From positions 4,030,001-4,094,000 of the forward strand of contig NZ_CP039290.1 in NCBI RefSeq assembly GCF_004798705.1: a stretch of 64,000 nt of DNA, read 5' to 3'. Numbering within the stretch: the first letter of the stretch is position 1; every line of letters begins with the position of its first letter. The translations under genes were made by a program, and so were the position numbers. The notes under the pieces are model-generated. The model ran no database searches. It was not told the origin of the DNA and was given only the letters and a program-made list of their open reading frames with translations. This document shows positions 52,840-61,849 of this stretch, piece by piece. The DNA is from Arthrobacter sp. PAMC25564 (GTDB lineage: Bacteria > Actinomycetota > Actinomycetes > Actinomycetales > Micrococcaceae).

Positions 52840-53709
52840 CTAGCCGGCCACGGCGGGGACACTCACCCGGCCGTGGCCGGCGTAGACATTCAGGCTGGTT
52901 CCGCGGCTGAAGCCGGCCAGGGTCATTCCGCTGGCCTCAGCCAGCTCGACGGCCAGGCTTGAGGGCGCGCTGACGGCGGCCAGCACGGGAATCCCGGCCA
53001 GCGAAGCCTTCTGGACCAGCTCGAACGACGCCCTTCCCGAGACCTGAAGCACGGTGCCCTCCAGCGGCAGCAGGCCCTCACGCAAGGCCCAGCCGACCAC
53101 CTTGTCGACGGCGTTGTGGCGCCCCACATCTTCCCTCAGGCACAGCAGCTCTGCGGAGCCGTCGTCGGCAATCCGGAACAGTCCGGCGGCGTGCACGCCA
53201 CCGGTGGCGTCGAAGACGGCCTGGGACTCCCGCAGCAGCTCCGGCAGGGCCGCCAGCGTCTGCACCGGAACGGTCAGCGGGTCCAGGGCCGGGCTGAAAT
53301 GCGAGGACTTGCGCACCGCATCGATCGAATCCGTGCCGCAGATTCCGCAGGAACTTGAGGTGTAGACCTTCCGTCCGGTGTCCGGCCGCACGACGTCGGG
53401 CCGCAGCTGGGCTTCGACGACGTTGAATGTCTGGACCCCGTCCTCATCCTCGCCGGCGCAGAACCGCAGCGAGACGAGCTGTTCGGCACTCCAGATCACC
53501 CCCTCGGACACCAGGAATCCCGCCACGAGGTCGAAGTCGTGGCCCGGGGTGCGCATGGTGACGGAGAAGGAAAGACTGCCCAGCCGGATTTCGAGGGGTT
53601 CCTCGACGGCGAGCACGTCTTCGCGGTGCCGGACCGGGAACTCGAGGGCCTGGGGCGATCCGTCGAGGACAAACTTGTGCACCTTGCGGCGCTGTGTCAC
53701 GCGGCCCAT
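52840..53709 (-). CDS. fdhD: formate dehydrogenase accessory sulfurtransferase FdhD
   Basis: The 289-aa product has TPGHDFDLVAGFLVSEGV, the cysteine motif SSCGICGTDSID and LCLREDVGRHNAVDKVVGWA, all hallmarks of FdhD. It transfers sulfur from a cysteine desulfurase to the molybdenum cofactor, which formate dehydrogenase needs. The enzyme itself is not in this window. It lies downstream of the moeA operon. Confidence 0.96.
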   Translation of the reverse strand: MGRVTQRRKVHKFVLDGSPQALEFPVRHREDVLAVEEPLEIRLGSLSFSVTMRTPGHDFDLVAGFLVSEGVIWSAEQLVSLRFCAGEDEDGVQTFNVVEAQLRPDVVRPDTGRKVYTSSSCGICGTDSIDAVRKSSHFSPALDPLTVPVQTLAALPELLRESQAVFDATGGVHAAGLFRIADDGSAELLCLREDVGRHNAVDKVVGWALREGLLPLEGTVLQVSGRASFELVQKASLAGIPVLAAVSAPSSLAVELAEASGMTLAGFSRGTSLNVYAGHGRVSVPAVAG

Positions 53710-53809
53710 TGGGTACTCCTAACCAACATATTGTGCGGATTTACCGCTGGATCCATCATTGCAGGCGCGGGACGAACCAGCGCCGCCCGCGGCCCCCGGA
53801 GGGGCGGCA

Positions 53810-55243
53810 TTAGCCGAGCAGGGCGCTCCAGTCCACCGGCCCGTCGTCCGCGAGCGGTTTCCGGGCCGGCCTTTTCGCGGCCGTCCTGGTTTTCGCCGCG
53901 GCCTGGCCGGGATCCGGGATGGGGGCGCCCCAGGGGAGCGCGAATGCCGGGACCAGCTCCCCCAGCTGCGCCCCGTGCGGCGGAACGACAAGGACGCCGT
54001 CGGCCGCGGCCAGTCCCCGCATCATCCCGGGGCCGGTGTGCTGTGCCGGCGACGCCATCCCATAGAGCAGGCGGAAAGGCATAAGACGGGTGCGGCCCGG
54101 CTCGGCGTCGATCATCGACCCGCAGGGCACCTCCGCGATGGGTGAAAGCGATCGGTGTCCCAGCGCTGCGAGGAGCGGGCCCCCGATGGTCGACAGCGCC
54201 ATCATGGCCGCCAACGGGTTTCCTGGCAGGCCCAGGACGAAGCGCCCGTCCGGCAGCTCGGCCAGCACGGCGGGGTGGCCCGGACGCATCGCGATGCCGT
54301 CGATCAGCAGCCGGCCGCCCAGTTCAGCGACGGCGCGCCGGAGGTGGTCGGTCCCCGACGGGCCCGTCCCGCCCGTGGTGATGACGACGTCGGCCGGCAG
54401 GCTTTCGTTTTCCGTGTCCTCCAGCGCGGCGAGCCATTCGGCGTACCTGTCCCCGATTTTCACCTCTTCGGTGCAGACACCGCCGAGCATGCCCACGACG
54501 CCGCCCAGCTGCGGGCCGAAGGTGTCTCGTACTTTGCCTGGTCCGGGCAGACCCGAGGAGACCACCTCCGAGCCGGTGAGCACGAGCCGGACGACGGCTT
54601 TGCCCAACACGGGCAGGGTGTCGTAGCCGGCCAGGGCCGCGAGGGCCAGATGGGCGGGGTTGAGCAGGGAGCCGCCCTTGATCAGCAGATCACCGACGGC
54701 GGCCTCCTCCGCGGCTTTCCGGATGTGTTGGCCGTTGCGCGGCTCGCCGGGTTTGGCCGCGCCGCCGGTCTTCAGGACCGGCAGTCCGTCCTCATCCGTG
54801 GCGACGGTGCCGCTCTCGCTCCGCAGCACGGCCTTCGCGCCGGGAGGGAGCAGCCCCCCGGTGACAATCGGACTTGCCTGGTGCGGAGCCAGCCGCTGGT
54901 CCGGCTCCGCCAGGATCCACGGTCCGCTGCCGTTGACGGCCCAGCCGTCCATCGCCGACGACGCATAATGTGGCATGTCCTGCAGCGCCGCAACATCCGC
55001 TGCGAGCGTGCGGCCCAGTGCCTGCCGGAGCGCCACCGGGGCCGCGGGGATGGGGGTGGCACAGTCAAACGCAAGTTGCCGGGCCTCGTGCCAGGTGTGG
55101 GCGAGGTGCCGGTGGGGAGCCGGTGCCGCGGCAACCCTGGGCACCTCGGCAGCCAGGCCCGCGCCGGGCGCCGGGGCGTAATCGTCGGAGCCAGGCTCGT
55201 GCCCGGCAGCGGCTGCACCGCCATAAGGAGGTGGAGGGGTCAT
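53810..55243 (-). CDS. moeA: molybdopterin molybdenumtransferase
   Basis: The 477-aa product has ALGRTLAADVAALQDMPHYA, SAMDGWAV, VVITTGGTGPSGTDHLRRAV (molybdopterin-binding) and VLGLPGNPLAAMMAL. It inserts molybdate into molybdopterin-AMP. It has an N-terminal extension of about 50 residues rich in Ala, Pro and Gly that is not usual for MoeA. The ATG overlaps the DUF6457 stop by 4 nt. mobA, DUF6457 and moeA form one operon. Confidence 0.95.
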   Translation of the reverse strand: MTPPPPYGGAAAAGHEPGSDDYAPAPGAGLAAEVPRVAAAPAPHRHLAHTWHEARQLAFDCATPIPAAPVALRQALGRTLAADVAALQDMPHYASSAMDGWAVNGSGPWILAEPDQRLAPHQASPIVTGGLLPPGAKAVLRSESGTVATDEDGLPVLKTGGAAKPGEPRNGQHIRKAAEEAAVGDLLIKGGSLLNPAHLALAALAGYDTLPVLGKAVVRLVLTGSEVVSSGLPGPGKVRDTFGPQLGGVVGMLGGVCTEEVKIGDRYAEWLAALEDTENESLPADVVITTGGTGPSGTDHLRRAVAELGGRLLIDGIAMRPGHPAVLAELPDGRFVLGLPGNPLAAMMALSTIGGPLLAALGHRSLSPIAEVPCGSMIDAEPGRTRLMPFRLLYGMASPAQHTGPGMMRGLAAADGVLVVPPHGAQLGELVPAFALPWGAPIPDPGQAAAKTRTAAKRPARKPLADDGPVDWSALLG

Positions 55244-55527
55244 GTCCCGGAGACTTCGGTGGCTGCATAGTCCGAGGCGAGTTTCCTGGCAATTCCCAGG
55301 GCGGCCGCCATGGAGACAGCATCCGTGGTTTGGCCGGAACCGGAGGCCAGCCCGGCGGCAAAGCCGGCGATAAAGGTCGTCAGCGGCGCGGCGGGGCGCA
55401 CCACGGAATGGGCTGCCACGCCGGCCAGGGCAAGGACTTCGTTGATGTCAATCTCGACGTCTTCCAGTTCCAGTGCCTGGAGCAGCGCACGGCACCAGTC
55501 TTCGAGCGTTTCATCCTGGCTTTTCAC
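55240..55527 (-). CDS. DUF6457-family small protein
   Basis: The 95-aa helical protein (TLEDWCRALLQALELEDVEI, RKLASDYAATEVSG at the C-terminus) sits between mobA and moeA with 4-nt overlaps on both sides. I know this family as DUF6457, usually found beside mobA in actinobacteria. The tight coupling suggests it helps guanylylation or transfer of the molybdenum cofactor. No catalytic motif is visible. Confidence 0.85.
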   Translation of the reverse strand: MKSQDETLEDWCRALLQALELEDVEIDINEVLALAGVAAHSVVRPAAPLTTFIAGFAAGLASGSGQTTDAVSMAAALGIARKLASDYAATEVSGT

Positions 55528-56210
55528 CGTTTGCCTCCAAAGTCGAGTCCAGCTGCGGGGGCTCCGGACCGGTCGCCCGGATCGTTGCCCTGGATCGGGC
55601 CGGTTACCCCCAGGGCGGAGGCGTCGTCCCAGGTGTCGACATCGTCGGTGGAACCGGAGGGGACGCGAACTGCCCGCACATCAAGATTAGCAAGAAGTGC
55701 GAATACCGAGGCGTCTTTGAGCGCGCCACGGTGTGCGGCTTCCGCGGCAGAGCGTTGAAGCGCAGCTGTGTTATAAAAGCCGGCAAGGGGCTGCTTTCGT
55801 CCATCCGCGGAGACCGCCATAACGCCGTCGCGGCTTGCGGCCCCGGGCTGTTCCAGGGCTGCTTTGAGCGCACGGACTGCGGCATCCACGCGCGGCATGT
55901 CGCAGGCCAGGACCAGGGTCAGGGGTGCGGGTCCGTCGAGGCGGCGGGCCGCACGGTCCTGTTCCAGCGTGGAGAGACCGGCGGCGATGGCTGCCGCCGG
56001 ACCCGCGAACGGCGGCTCCTCGCGGCAGTTCAGCACACCGGGCGGCAGCGTCCCCGGGTGCGGCCCGACGACGGCGATCGTCCGCGCGCCGCGGGCCGCC
56101 TGGACCGCGAGGTCAAGGAGCGTGGCGCCGTCGTACCGCAGTTCCGCTTTGGGCGCGCCGCCTAACCGGGAGGACCGGCCACCGGCCAGAATAACCGCAT
56201 CAAATTCCAC
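55524..56210 (-). CDS. mobA: molybdenum cofactor guanylyltransferase (MobA-type)
   Basis: The 228-aa product starts DAVILAGGRSSRLGGAPKAEL, the LAGGxSxRxGxxK nucleotidyltransferase signature, and has LTLVLACDMPRVDAAV, the metal-binding aspartate segment. It attaches GMP or CMP to the molybdenum cofactor for DMSO-reductase/formate-dehydrogenase enzymes. First gene of the mobA-DUF6457-moeA operon. Normal length. Confidence 0.92.
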   Translation of the reverse strand: MEFDAVILAGGRSSRLGGAPKAELRYDGATLLDLAVQAARGARTIAVVGPHPGTLPPGVLNCREEPPFAGPAAAIAAGLSTLEQDRAARRLDGPAPLTLVLACDMPRVDAAVRALKAALEQPGAASRDGVMAVSADGRKQPLAGFYNTAALQRSAAEAAHRGALKDASVFALLANLDVRAVRVPSGSTDDVDTWDDASALGVTGPIQGNDPGDRSGAPAAGLDFGGKR

Positions 56211-56272
56211 CGGCCCAGCCTAGCGCGGCCCGGGCCGGAACCCGCGCAGCCCGTACCCTCCCGGAGCCCGGA

Positions 56273-56773
56273 TCAGGCGGCAGACTCCGGTAGCAGGAAG
56301 GGATCCCAGTCCGGAGCCGGCTTTTCGAGTTCCTTGATCTGCCACGTCGTACCCTTCGGCGGGGCCGGGACAAAGCTTAGCTTCCAGCCCATTTCCGCCG
56401 GGGTGTGGTCCCCCTTGGCGTTGTTGCAGCGCAGGCAGGCGGCCACGAGGTTTTCCCAGGAATCGGCTCCGCCGCGCGACTTCGGCTGGACATGGTCTAT
56501 GGTGTGGGCAGCCTTGCCGCAATAGGCGCAGCGCTGGCCGTCCCGGCGGAGCACCCCGCGCCGGCTGACCGCCGTCATCGTGTTGTACCGGGGGCGGATG
56601 TAGCGGTGTAGGAGAATCACCGAGGGCCGGCCGAGGATGTCCTGGGGCCCGACGACGGGGTCCTCCCCTTCGGCCACCACACTGGCCTTTCCGGTCAGCA
56701 CAAGAACAAGCGCCCGGCGGAACGTTACAACCGCCAGCGGTTCATATCCAGCATTCAGTACGAGCGTGCGCAT
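56273..56773 (-). CDS. HNH endonuclease-family protein
   Basis: The second ATG (56773) is spaced 7 nt from AGAGG and is preferred over the ATG at 56779. The 166-aa product has RTLVLNAGYEPLAVVTFRRA, zinc cysteines in CAYC and CLRC, and HTIDHVQPKSRGGADSWENL with the HNH catalytic core. This widely conserved actinobacterial type has no established biological role. A nuclease acting on damaged DNA is possible. No toxin partner is seen. Confidence 0.92.
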   Translation of the reverse strand: MRTLVLNAGYEPLAVVTFRRALVLVLTGKASVVAEGEDPVVGPQDILGRPSVILLHRYIRPRYNTMTAVSRRGVLRRDGQRCAYCGKAAHTIDHVQPKSRGGADSWENLVAACLRCNNAKGDHTPAEMGWKLSFVPAPPKGTTWQIKELEKPAPDWDPFLLPESAA

Positions 56774-56940
56774 CCGCATACCTCTTTACGGCCGCACCCG
56801 CCAGGGGCACGAGGGCCGGCTGCCCTCTGCGTGGTCGGGCTATGGATCGACACCACAAGAGTAAACACTCATGTGCCCGATCACCGAATTTTTTCGCCCG
56901 CGGAGGTCCGCCTGCCGGAAAGTTCATCCCCCGGCAATGC

Positions 56941-56973
56941 AAAGGACCCCCGCCACAAGGGCGGGGGTCCTTT
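56941..56973. terminator. bidirectional terminator after the NlpC/P60 gene
   Basis: A perfect 14-bp stem (AAAGGACCCCCGCC) with a 5-nt ACAAG loop, ending in TTT on both strands. Confidence 0.88.
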
Positions 56974-57023
56974 CAAAGCGTGAGCCATCCGTGGCTGTTT
57001 CCAGCCCGTAATTAGCCTTTGGT

Positions 57024-57779
57024 CTAGCCGCCTACGCGGATGAACACCGGACCGGAGCCGATGTTGACGCTGTACAGTGCGGTGGTTCCACCGTTCCACC
57101 CGCCGTGGACGGCCATGCCGTTGCCGACGTAGACGGCGATGTGGGCCATGCCCACGCCACCATTCTGGTAGTAGGCGAGGTCGCCCGGCTGGGCCTCGGC
57201 GGCGCTCACGGTGCGGCCCAAGGACAGGTAACCTGCCGGCCAGCCGTGGTAGTGGATGCCGGCGGCGGCCAGGGCGTTCGTGGCCAGTGCGGTGCAGTCC
57301 TGTGAAACGCCCAGCTGGGCGTAGGCAGCGGCGGCGATGGTTGCGCCGGCGCCGCTTCCGATGGCGGCCGGCGCCAGGGCGCCAGCGGTACCCGCGGTGG
57401 CAAGCTGGCTGCCGCCGGTCGTGGCGGCAGCCGCGTCCTGGACCTCGACGACGGGCTTGGCAGCCTCGACGACGGGAGCCGGTGACGTGGAAACAGCCGG
57501 CTTCTCGTAGGAGATCGCAATCGTGGAGGCAGCCGAGATAGTTGCCGGGGCAGCTGACTGGACATCCAGGGCGGACGCGGAGGTGGATTCGCGCTGGACG
57601 TTGGTCTCAGCAGCGTTGGCTGCAATGCCGCTGGTCAGGACCAGGCCGGATGCTGCAGCGATGACTGCAGCCTGGCGACCCATGCCGCCAGCGTTTTCGC
57701 CGACAGCCTTGGCAATGACAGCCAGCGAGTTGGTCTTGGTGACCTCGGCGCGGTGCCGTGCATTTGCACGAGTAGTCAT
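57024..57779 (-). CDS. secreted NlpC/P60 (C40) peptidoglycan endopeptidase
   Basis: The ATG follows GAAAGAGAGAAC. The 251-aa product has a basic N-terminus, a signal-like helix (AAVIAAASGLVLTSGIAANA), a linker rich in Ala, Val and Thr, and a C-terminal NlpC/P60 domain with the catalytic cysteine in YAQLGVSQDCTALATNAL and histidine in MAHIAVYVGNGMAVHGG. It cuts stem peptides of peptidoglycan. It lies downstream of a c-di-AMP riboswitch and a small ORF, which would adjust hydrolase output to cell-wall status. Confidence 0.94.
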   Translation of the reverse strand: MTTRANARHRAEVTKTNSLAVIAKAVGENAGGMGRQAAVIAAASGLVLTSGIAANAAETNVQRESTSASALDVQSAAPATISAASTIAISYEKPAVSTSPAPVVEAAKPVVEVQDAAAATTGGSQLATAGTAGALAPAAIGSGAGATIAAAAYAQLGVSQDCTALATNALAAAGIHYHGWPAGYLSLGRTVSAAEAQPGDLAYYQNGGVGMAHIAVYVGNGMAVHGGWNGGTTALYSVNIGSGPVFIRVGG

Positions 57780-57879
57780 TAAGTTCTCTCTTTCGTGATC
57801 CTTGGATCGCGCTTTTTGGGCGCGAGCTGAGGACGCTCCGGCATCTTGGGGGTACGCCGGATCGCCCCGAATGGGTTAC

Positions 57880-58083
57880 TTAGCGAAGGGTGTACTGCGA
57901 AGACGCGCCAAAAGCGGGAACTGCATGCAGGTGCTTGGCCTGCGGGCCGGTCACGGTAGAGATCGGAACGGCGGTGCGGGCTCCATTCCGGGCGCCGCCA
58001 AGGGCAGCACGGGAATTGGATTTCAGCGGGCTCGTAAGAGCCGCGCCGGCGCGGTGACGCGCAGCATTGTGGCGTGAAGACAC
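57880..58083 (-). CDS. small basic protein (67 aa) between riboswitch and NlpC gene
   Basis: The GTG at 58083 has GGGAGAGG 8 nt upstream and begins 20 nt after the riboswitch core. The product starts SSRHNAARHRAG, the same basic pattern as the N-terminus of the NlpC protein (TTRANARHRAEV), then stays Ala/Arg/Ser-rich without a signal helix. It may be a decayed N-terminus of a cell-wall protein gene, or a short regulatory ORF. The NlpC gene starts 100 nt later. Confidence 0.5.
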   Translation of the reverse strand: MSSRHNAARHRAGAALTSPLKSNSRAALGGARNGARTAVPISTVTGPQAKHLHAVPAFGASSQYTLR

Positions 58084-58102
58084 GAAAGTAGCCTCTCCCA
58101 AT

Positions 58103-58227
58103 GCCTGCGAGGTGAGCTGTCGGATTCGGATGGGAGTCACCCGGCCGCGCCGCTTCCTGGGAAGCTTTGCGACTTAACCCCAAGGCCTTCTTGCGAAGAC
58201 CAAAATTGGTTCCCCCGCCCCTGCCAG
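58103..58227 (-). ncRNA. c-di-AMP (ydaO/yuaA) riboswitch upstream of the NlpC gene
   Basis: On the minus strand the element opens with a CTGGCAGGGGCGGGGGAACCA-like block and ends with CCGAATCCGACAGCTCACC and TCGCAGGC, the two most conserved blocks of ydaO riboswitches. The order and spacing fit. In actinobacteria these elements repress cell-wall hydrolase genes when c-di-AMP is high. Confidence 0.85.
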
Positions 58228-58284
58228 ACGATGTAATGCGAACGGACCTTGAGCGGTGGCAGAGCTAGGCAATCCACTCAAGAG

Positions 58285-58307
58285 CGCCAACTTCGGAAAA
58301 GTTGGCG
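58285..58307. terminator. hairpin, possible terminator downstream of the M23 gene
   Basis: A 9-bp stem (CGCCAACTT/AAGTTGGCG) with a 5-nt loop lies about 88 nt after the M23 stop. There is no T-run, so function is uncertain. The rest of 58228-58394 shows nothing clear except the likely promoter zone of the riboswitch transcript. Confidence 0.4.
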
Positions 58308-58394
58308 TACCTCATACGGTACAGGAGTCGGGATGCAATGTCACATTCAGATCACGGCGTGTCACAAGAATGCGAGAGTGACCCATCGTCTTGG

Positions 58395-59219
58395 CTAGAG
58401 CCAGCCAAGGGGGTCAACGACGTCGCCGTTGACCATCACTTCGAAGTGGAGGTGGCAGCCGGTGGAGGCGCCGGTGGTGCCGCTCAGCGCGATGATGTCG
58501 CCCCGGGAGACCTTCTGGCCGACCTGGACGGAAGACGAGGACAGGTGGTTGTAGGTGGTCTCCAAGCCGTTGCCGTGGTCGATCACCACCCGGTTTCCAC
58601 CGCCGTACGGGTGCCATCCGTTGAAGGTCACGGTGCCGCTGGCTGCTGCATGGACGGAGGTTCCGCACTGGGCCGCGTAGTCCTGGCCGCGGTGGAACTC
58701 GCCCGCGCCCCCGGTGATCGGGCTGACGCGGTAGCCGAAGGGCGAGGCCGTGATCATCTGGTCCAACGGGGCACCCAGGGTGCCGGCCGACGCCGCGCGC
58801 GTAATGGTGCCCACGGACTGGGCACTCAACAGCTGCTTGAGTTTTCCATCCGGATCACCTTTGGTGCTGACGGCCGTGCGGCTGAAGTCGATTTTGGCGG
58901 CGGCAGCGGCAGTGACGTCCGGCTGGGCTGCGGCTGAGACCGAGCCGGCAGGAGCGCCGGCGTTCGTTGCCATCGCCGGACCGGTGACGGGGACCGTGAC
59001 GGTCAGGACCAGGCCCGTGGCGGCGAGGGCGATTCCGGCCTTCTGCCCGACTCCGCTGGCAGCAGCGAAGTCCGTGACCTGGCGGAACGGGCTGCGGCGG
59101 CCGCGGCGTTCATCACGGTGCGCATCCCGCGGGCGGTCAGCCTGAACGGCGGCTGCCGGGCGCTGCTCCGGAGCGGGACCGATCGCGCGGCGACGGCCCC
59201 TGGTGGTCTGGGTGGTCAA
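58395..59219 (-). CDS. secreted M23-family (LytM) peptidoglycan endopeptidase
   Basis: The TTG at 59219 follows GAGAGGAACCGTCC. The 274-aa product has an Arg-rich N-terminus (about 45 residues), a signal-like hydrophobic segment (AGIALAATGLVLTVTVPVTG), a linker, and a C-terminal M23 domain with EFHRGQDYAAQCGT (HxxxD), NRVVIDHGNGLETTYNHL and GCHLHFEV (HxH) zinc motifs. It cuts peptidoglycan cross-bridges. Transcribed behind a second c-di-AMP riboswitch. Confidence 0.94.
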   Translation of the reverse strand: MTTQTTRGRRRAIGPAPEQRPAAAVQADRPRDAHRDERRGRRSPFRQVTDFAAASGVGQKAGIALAATGLVLTVTVPVTGPAMATNAGAPAGSVSAAAQPDVTAAAAAKIDFSRTAVSTKGDPDGKLKQLLSAQSVGTITRAASAGTLGAPLDQMITASPFGYRVSPITGGAGEFHRGQDYAAQCGTSVHAAASGTVTFNGWHPYGGGNRVVIDHGNGLETTYNHLSSSSVQVGQKVSRGDIIALSGTTGASTGCHLHFEVMVNGDVVDPLGWL

Positions 59220-59239
59220 GGACGGTTCCTCTCTGGAGA

Positions 59240-59416
59240 GCCTGCGGAGTTAGCTGTCGGATTCGGGTCAGAGAGATCAAAGACCCGGCCCGCCGTGGCA
59301 AGCACCAGGCACCGGGGCACCCAAGAGGCCCCTCGGTGGAGCGTGCATGCTGCTGACGGACTTCACCCCGAGGCTGTTGAAGAAACAGCCGGAAGTGGTT
59401 CCCCCGCCCCTGCCAG
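59240..59416 (-). ncRNA. c-di-AMP (ydaO/yuaA) riboswitch upstream of the M23 gene
   Basis: The minus strand holds CTGGCAGGGGCGGGGGAACC at its 5' end and CCGAATCCGACAGCTAACTC next to GCAGGC at its 3' end. These are nearly the same blocks as in the riboswitch at 58103-58227, with diverged stems between. The TTG start of the M23 gene lies 20 nt downstream, so control of translation or a linked terminator is possible. Confidence 0.87.
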
Positions 59417-59494
59417 AAAGTGGTTCTGCCGCTGATCCGCTGGCAGGGCTCGGCTTCGGATCAGATAACACTTTGGTATCGGTACTGGGCCTTA

Positions 59495-59500
59495 ACTATA
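59495..59500 (-). promoter_or_regulatory. putative -10 box of the M23 riboswitch transcript
   Basis: TATAGT on the minus strand lies about 80 nt upstream of the riboswitch 5' block, inside an AT-rich stretch (59460-59560). A clear -35 is not visible. Confidence 0.35.
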
Positions 59501-59585
59501 GGCGATTAAACCGACCGGTAATGACTCTGTTATCTCCGTTGTGCACAACTCATGGGTCGTCCCATGAGCTGAACGATTGGCCCGG

Positions 59586-60281
59586 TTAGGCGACGGTAAC
59601 AAACACATGGGCGGCCACTTCGGGCGGCAGCTCCAGCGCGCCCTCGATGTCCGCCACACGGACCGAGATGTACTCCCCCACCCGCTCCAGGGAAATCAGG
59701 GCGCCCGGCCTGATCCCGCCTTCATCGAGCTGGACCAGGAGTTCAGGTTCCACCTGGATGGGCTCGGCCAGCCGGTTGACGGTGACCCGCGAATCGGCGC
59801 CGTAGCCAGCCATGGCTTCCAGCAGGTTCACCACCCCGTCGGTGTAGGCGTGGGACGGCAGCCCGCCGAGCTCGGCAAGACCGGGGATCGGGTTTCCGTA
59901 GGGCGAGACGGTCGGTTGGTTGAGCAGGTCGAAGATCCGCCGCTCGACCCGCTCGCTCATCACGTGCTCCCAGCGGCAGGCCTCCTCGTGGACGTAGGCC
60001 CAGTCGAGGCCGATCACGTCGGCCAGCAGGCGTTCGGCGAGGCGGTGTTTGCGCATGACTTCGACGGCGCGTTTCCGGCCTGTTTCCGTCAGCTCAAGGT
60101 GCCGGTCGCCGGAAACGACGACGAGGCCGTCGCGTTCCATCCGCCCGATGGTCTGGGAGACGGTGGGTCCGGAGTGGCGGAGCCGTTCGGCGATCCGGGC
60201 GCGGAGGGCGACGATGTTTTCTTCTTCAAGTTCCAGAATGGTCCGAAGATACATCTCGGTGGTATCAATCAGATCCGTCAT
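59586..60281 (-). CDS. DtxR/IdeR-family metal-dependent transcriptional regulator
   Basis: The 231-aa product has the winged helix DTTEMYLRTILELEEENIVA and SGPTVSQTIGRMERDGLVVV (residues about 7-65), a dimerisation and metal domain with CRWEHVMSERVE carrying the Cys/Glu/His ligands (about 102-106), and a C-terminal SH3-like domain. This is the three-domain IdeR layout, so Fe2+ is the likely co-repressor, although an Mn2+ sensor is possible. It is divergent from serC. A weak box-like match lies in its own promoter region near 60373. Confidence 0.93.
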   Translation of the reverse strand: MTDLIDTTEMYLRTILELEEENIVALRARIAERLRHSGPTVSQTIGRMERDGLVVVSGDRHLELTETGRKRAVEVMRKHRLAERLLADVIGLDWAYVHEEACRWEHVMSERVERRIFDLLNQPTVSPYGNPIPGLAELGGLPSHAYTDGVVNLLEAMAGYGADSRVTVNRLAEPIQVEPELLVQLDEGGIRPGALISLERVGEYISVRVADIEGALELPPEVAAHVFVTVA

Positions 60282-61729
<1,448 letters not shown>

Positions 61730-61758
61730 CGCCGGTACCGCACGAAGGACACTGACAT

Positions 61759-61790
61759 CGCAGGCCGCTGACTTCCGTCAGCGGCCTGCG
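61759..61790. terminator. terminator between serC and the MFS gene
   Basis: A perfect 14-bp stem (CGCAGGCCGCTGAC) with a TTCC loop lies 30 nt after the serC stop and serves both convergent genes. Confidence 0.85.
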
Positions 61791-61849
61791 GTGTTTCAGT
61801 TCCCTGTGTCGTTCAGTGTTTGCTATTTGCCGTTTGGCGTGTGCCGTGT

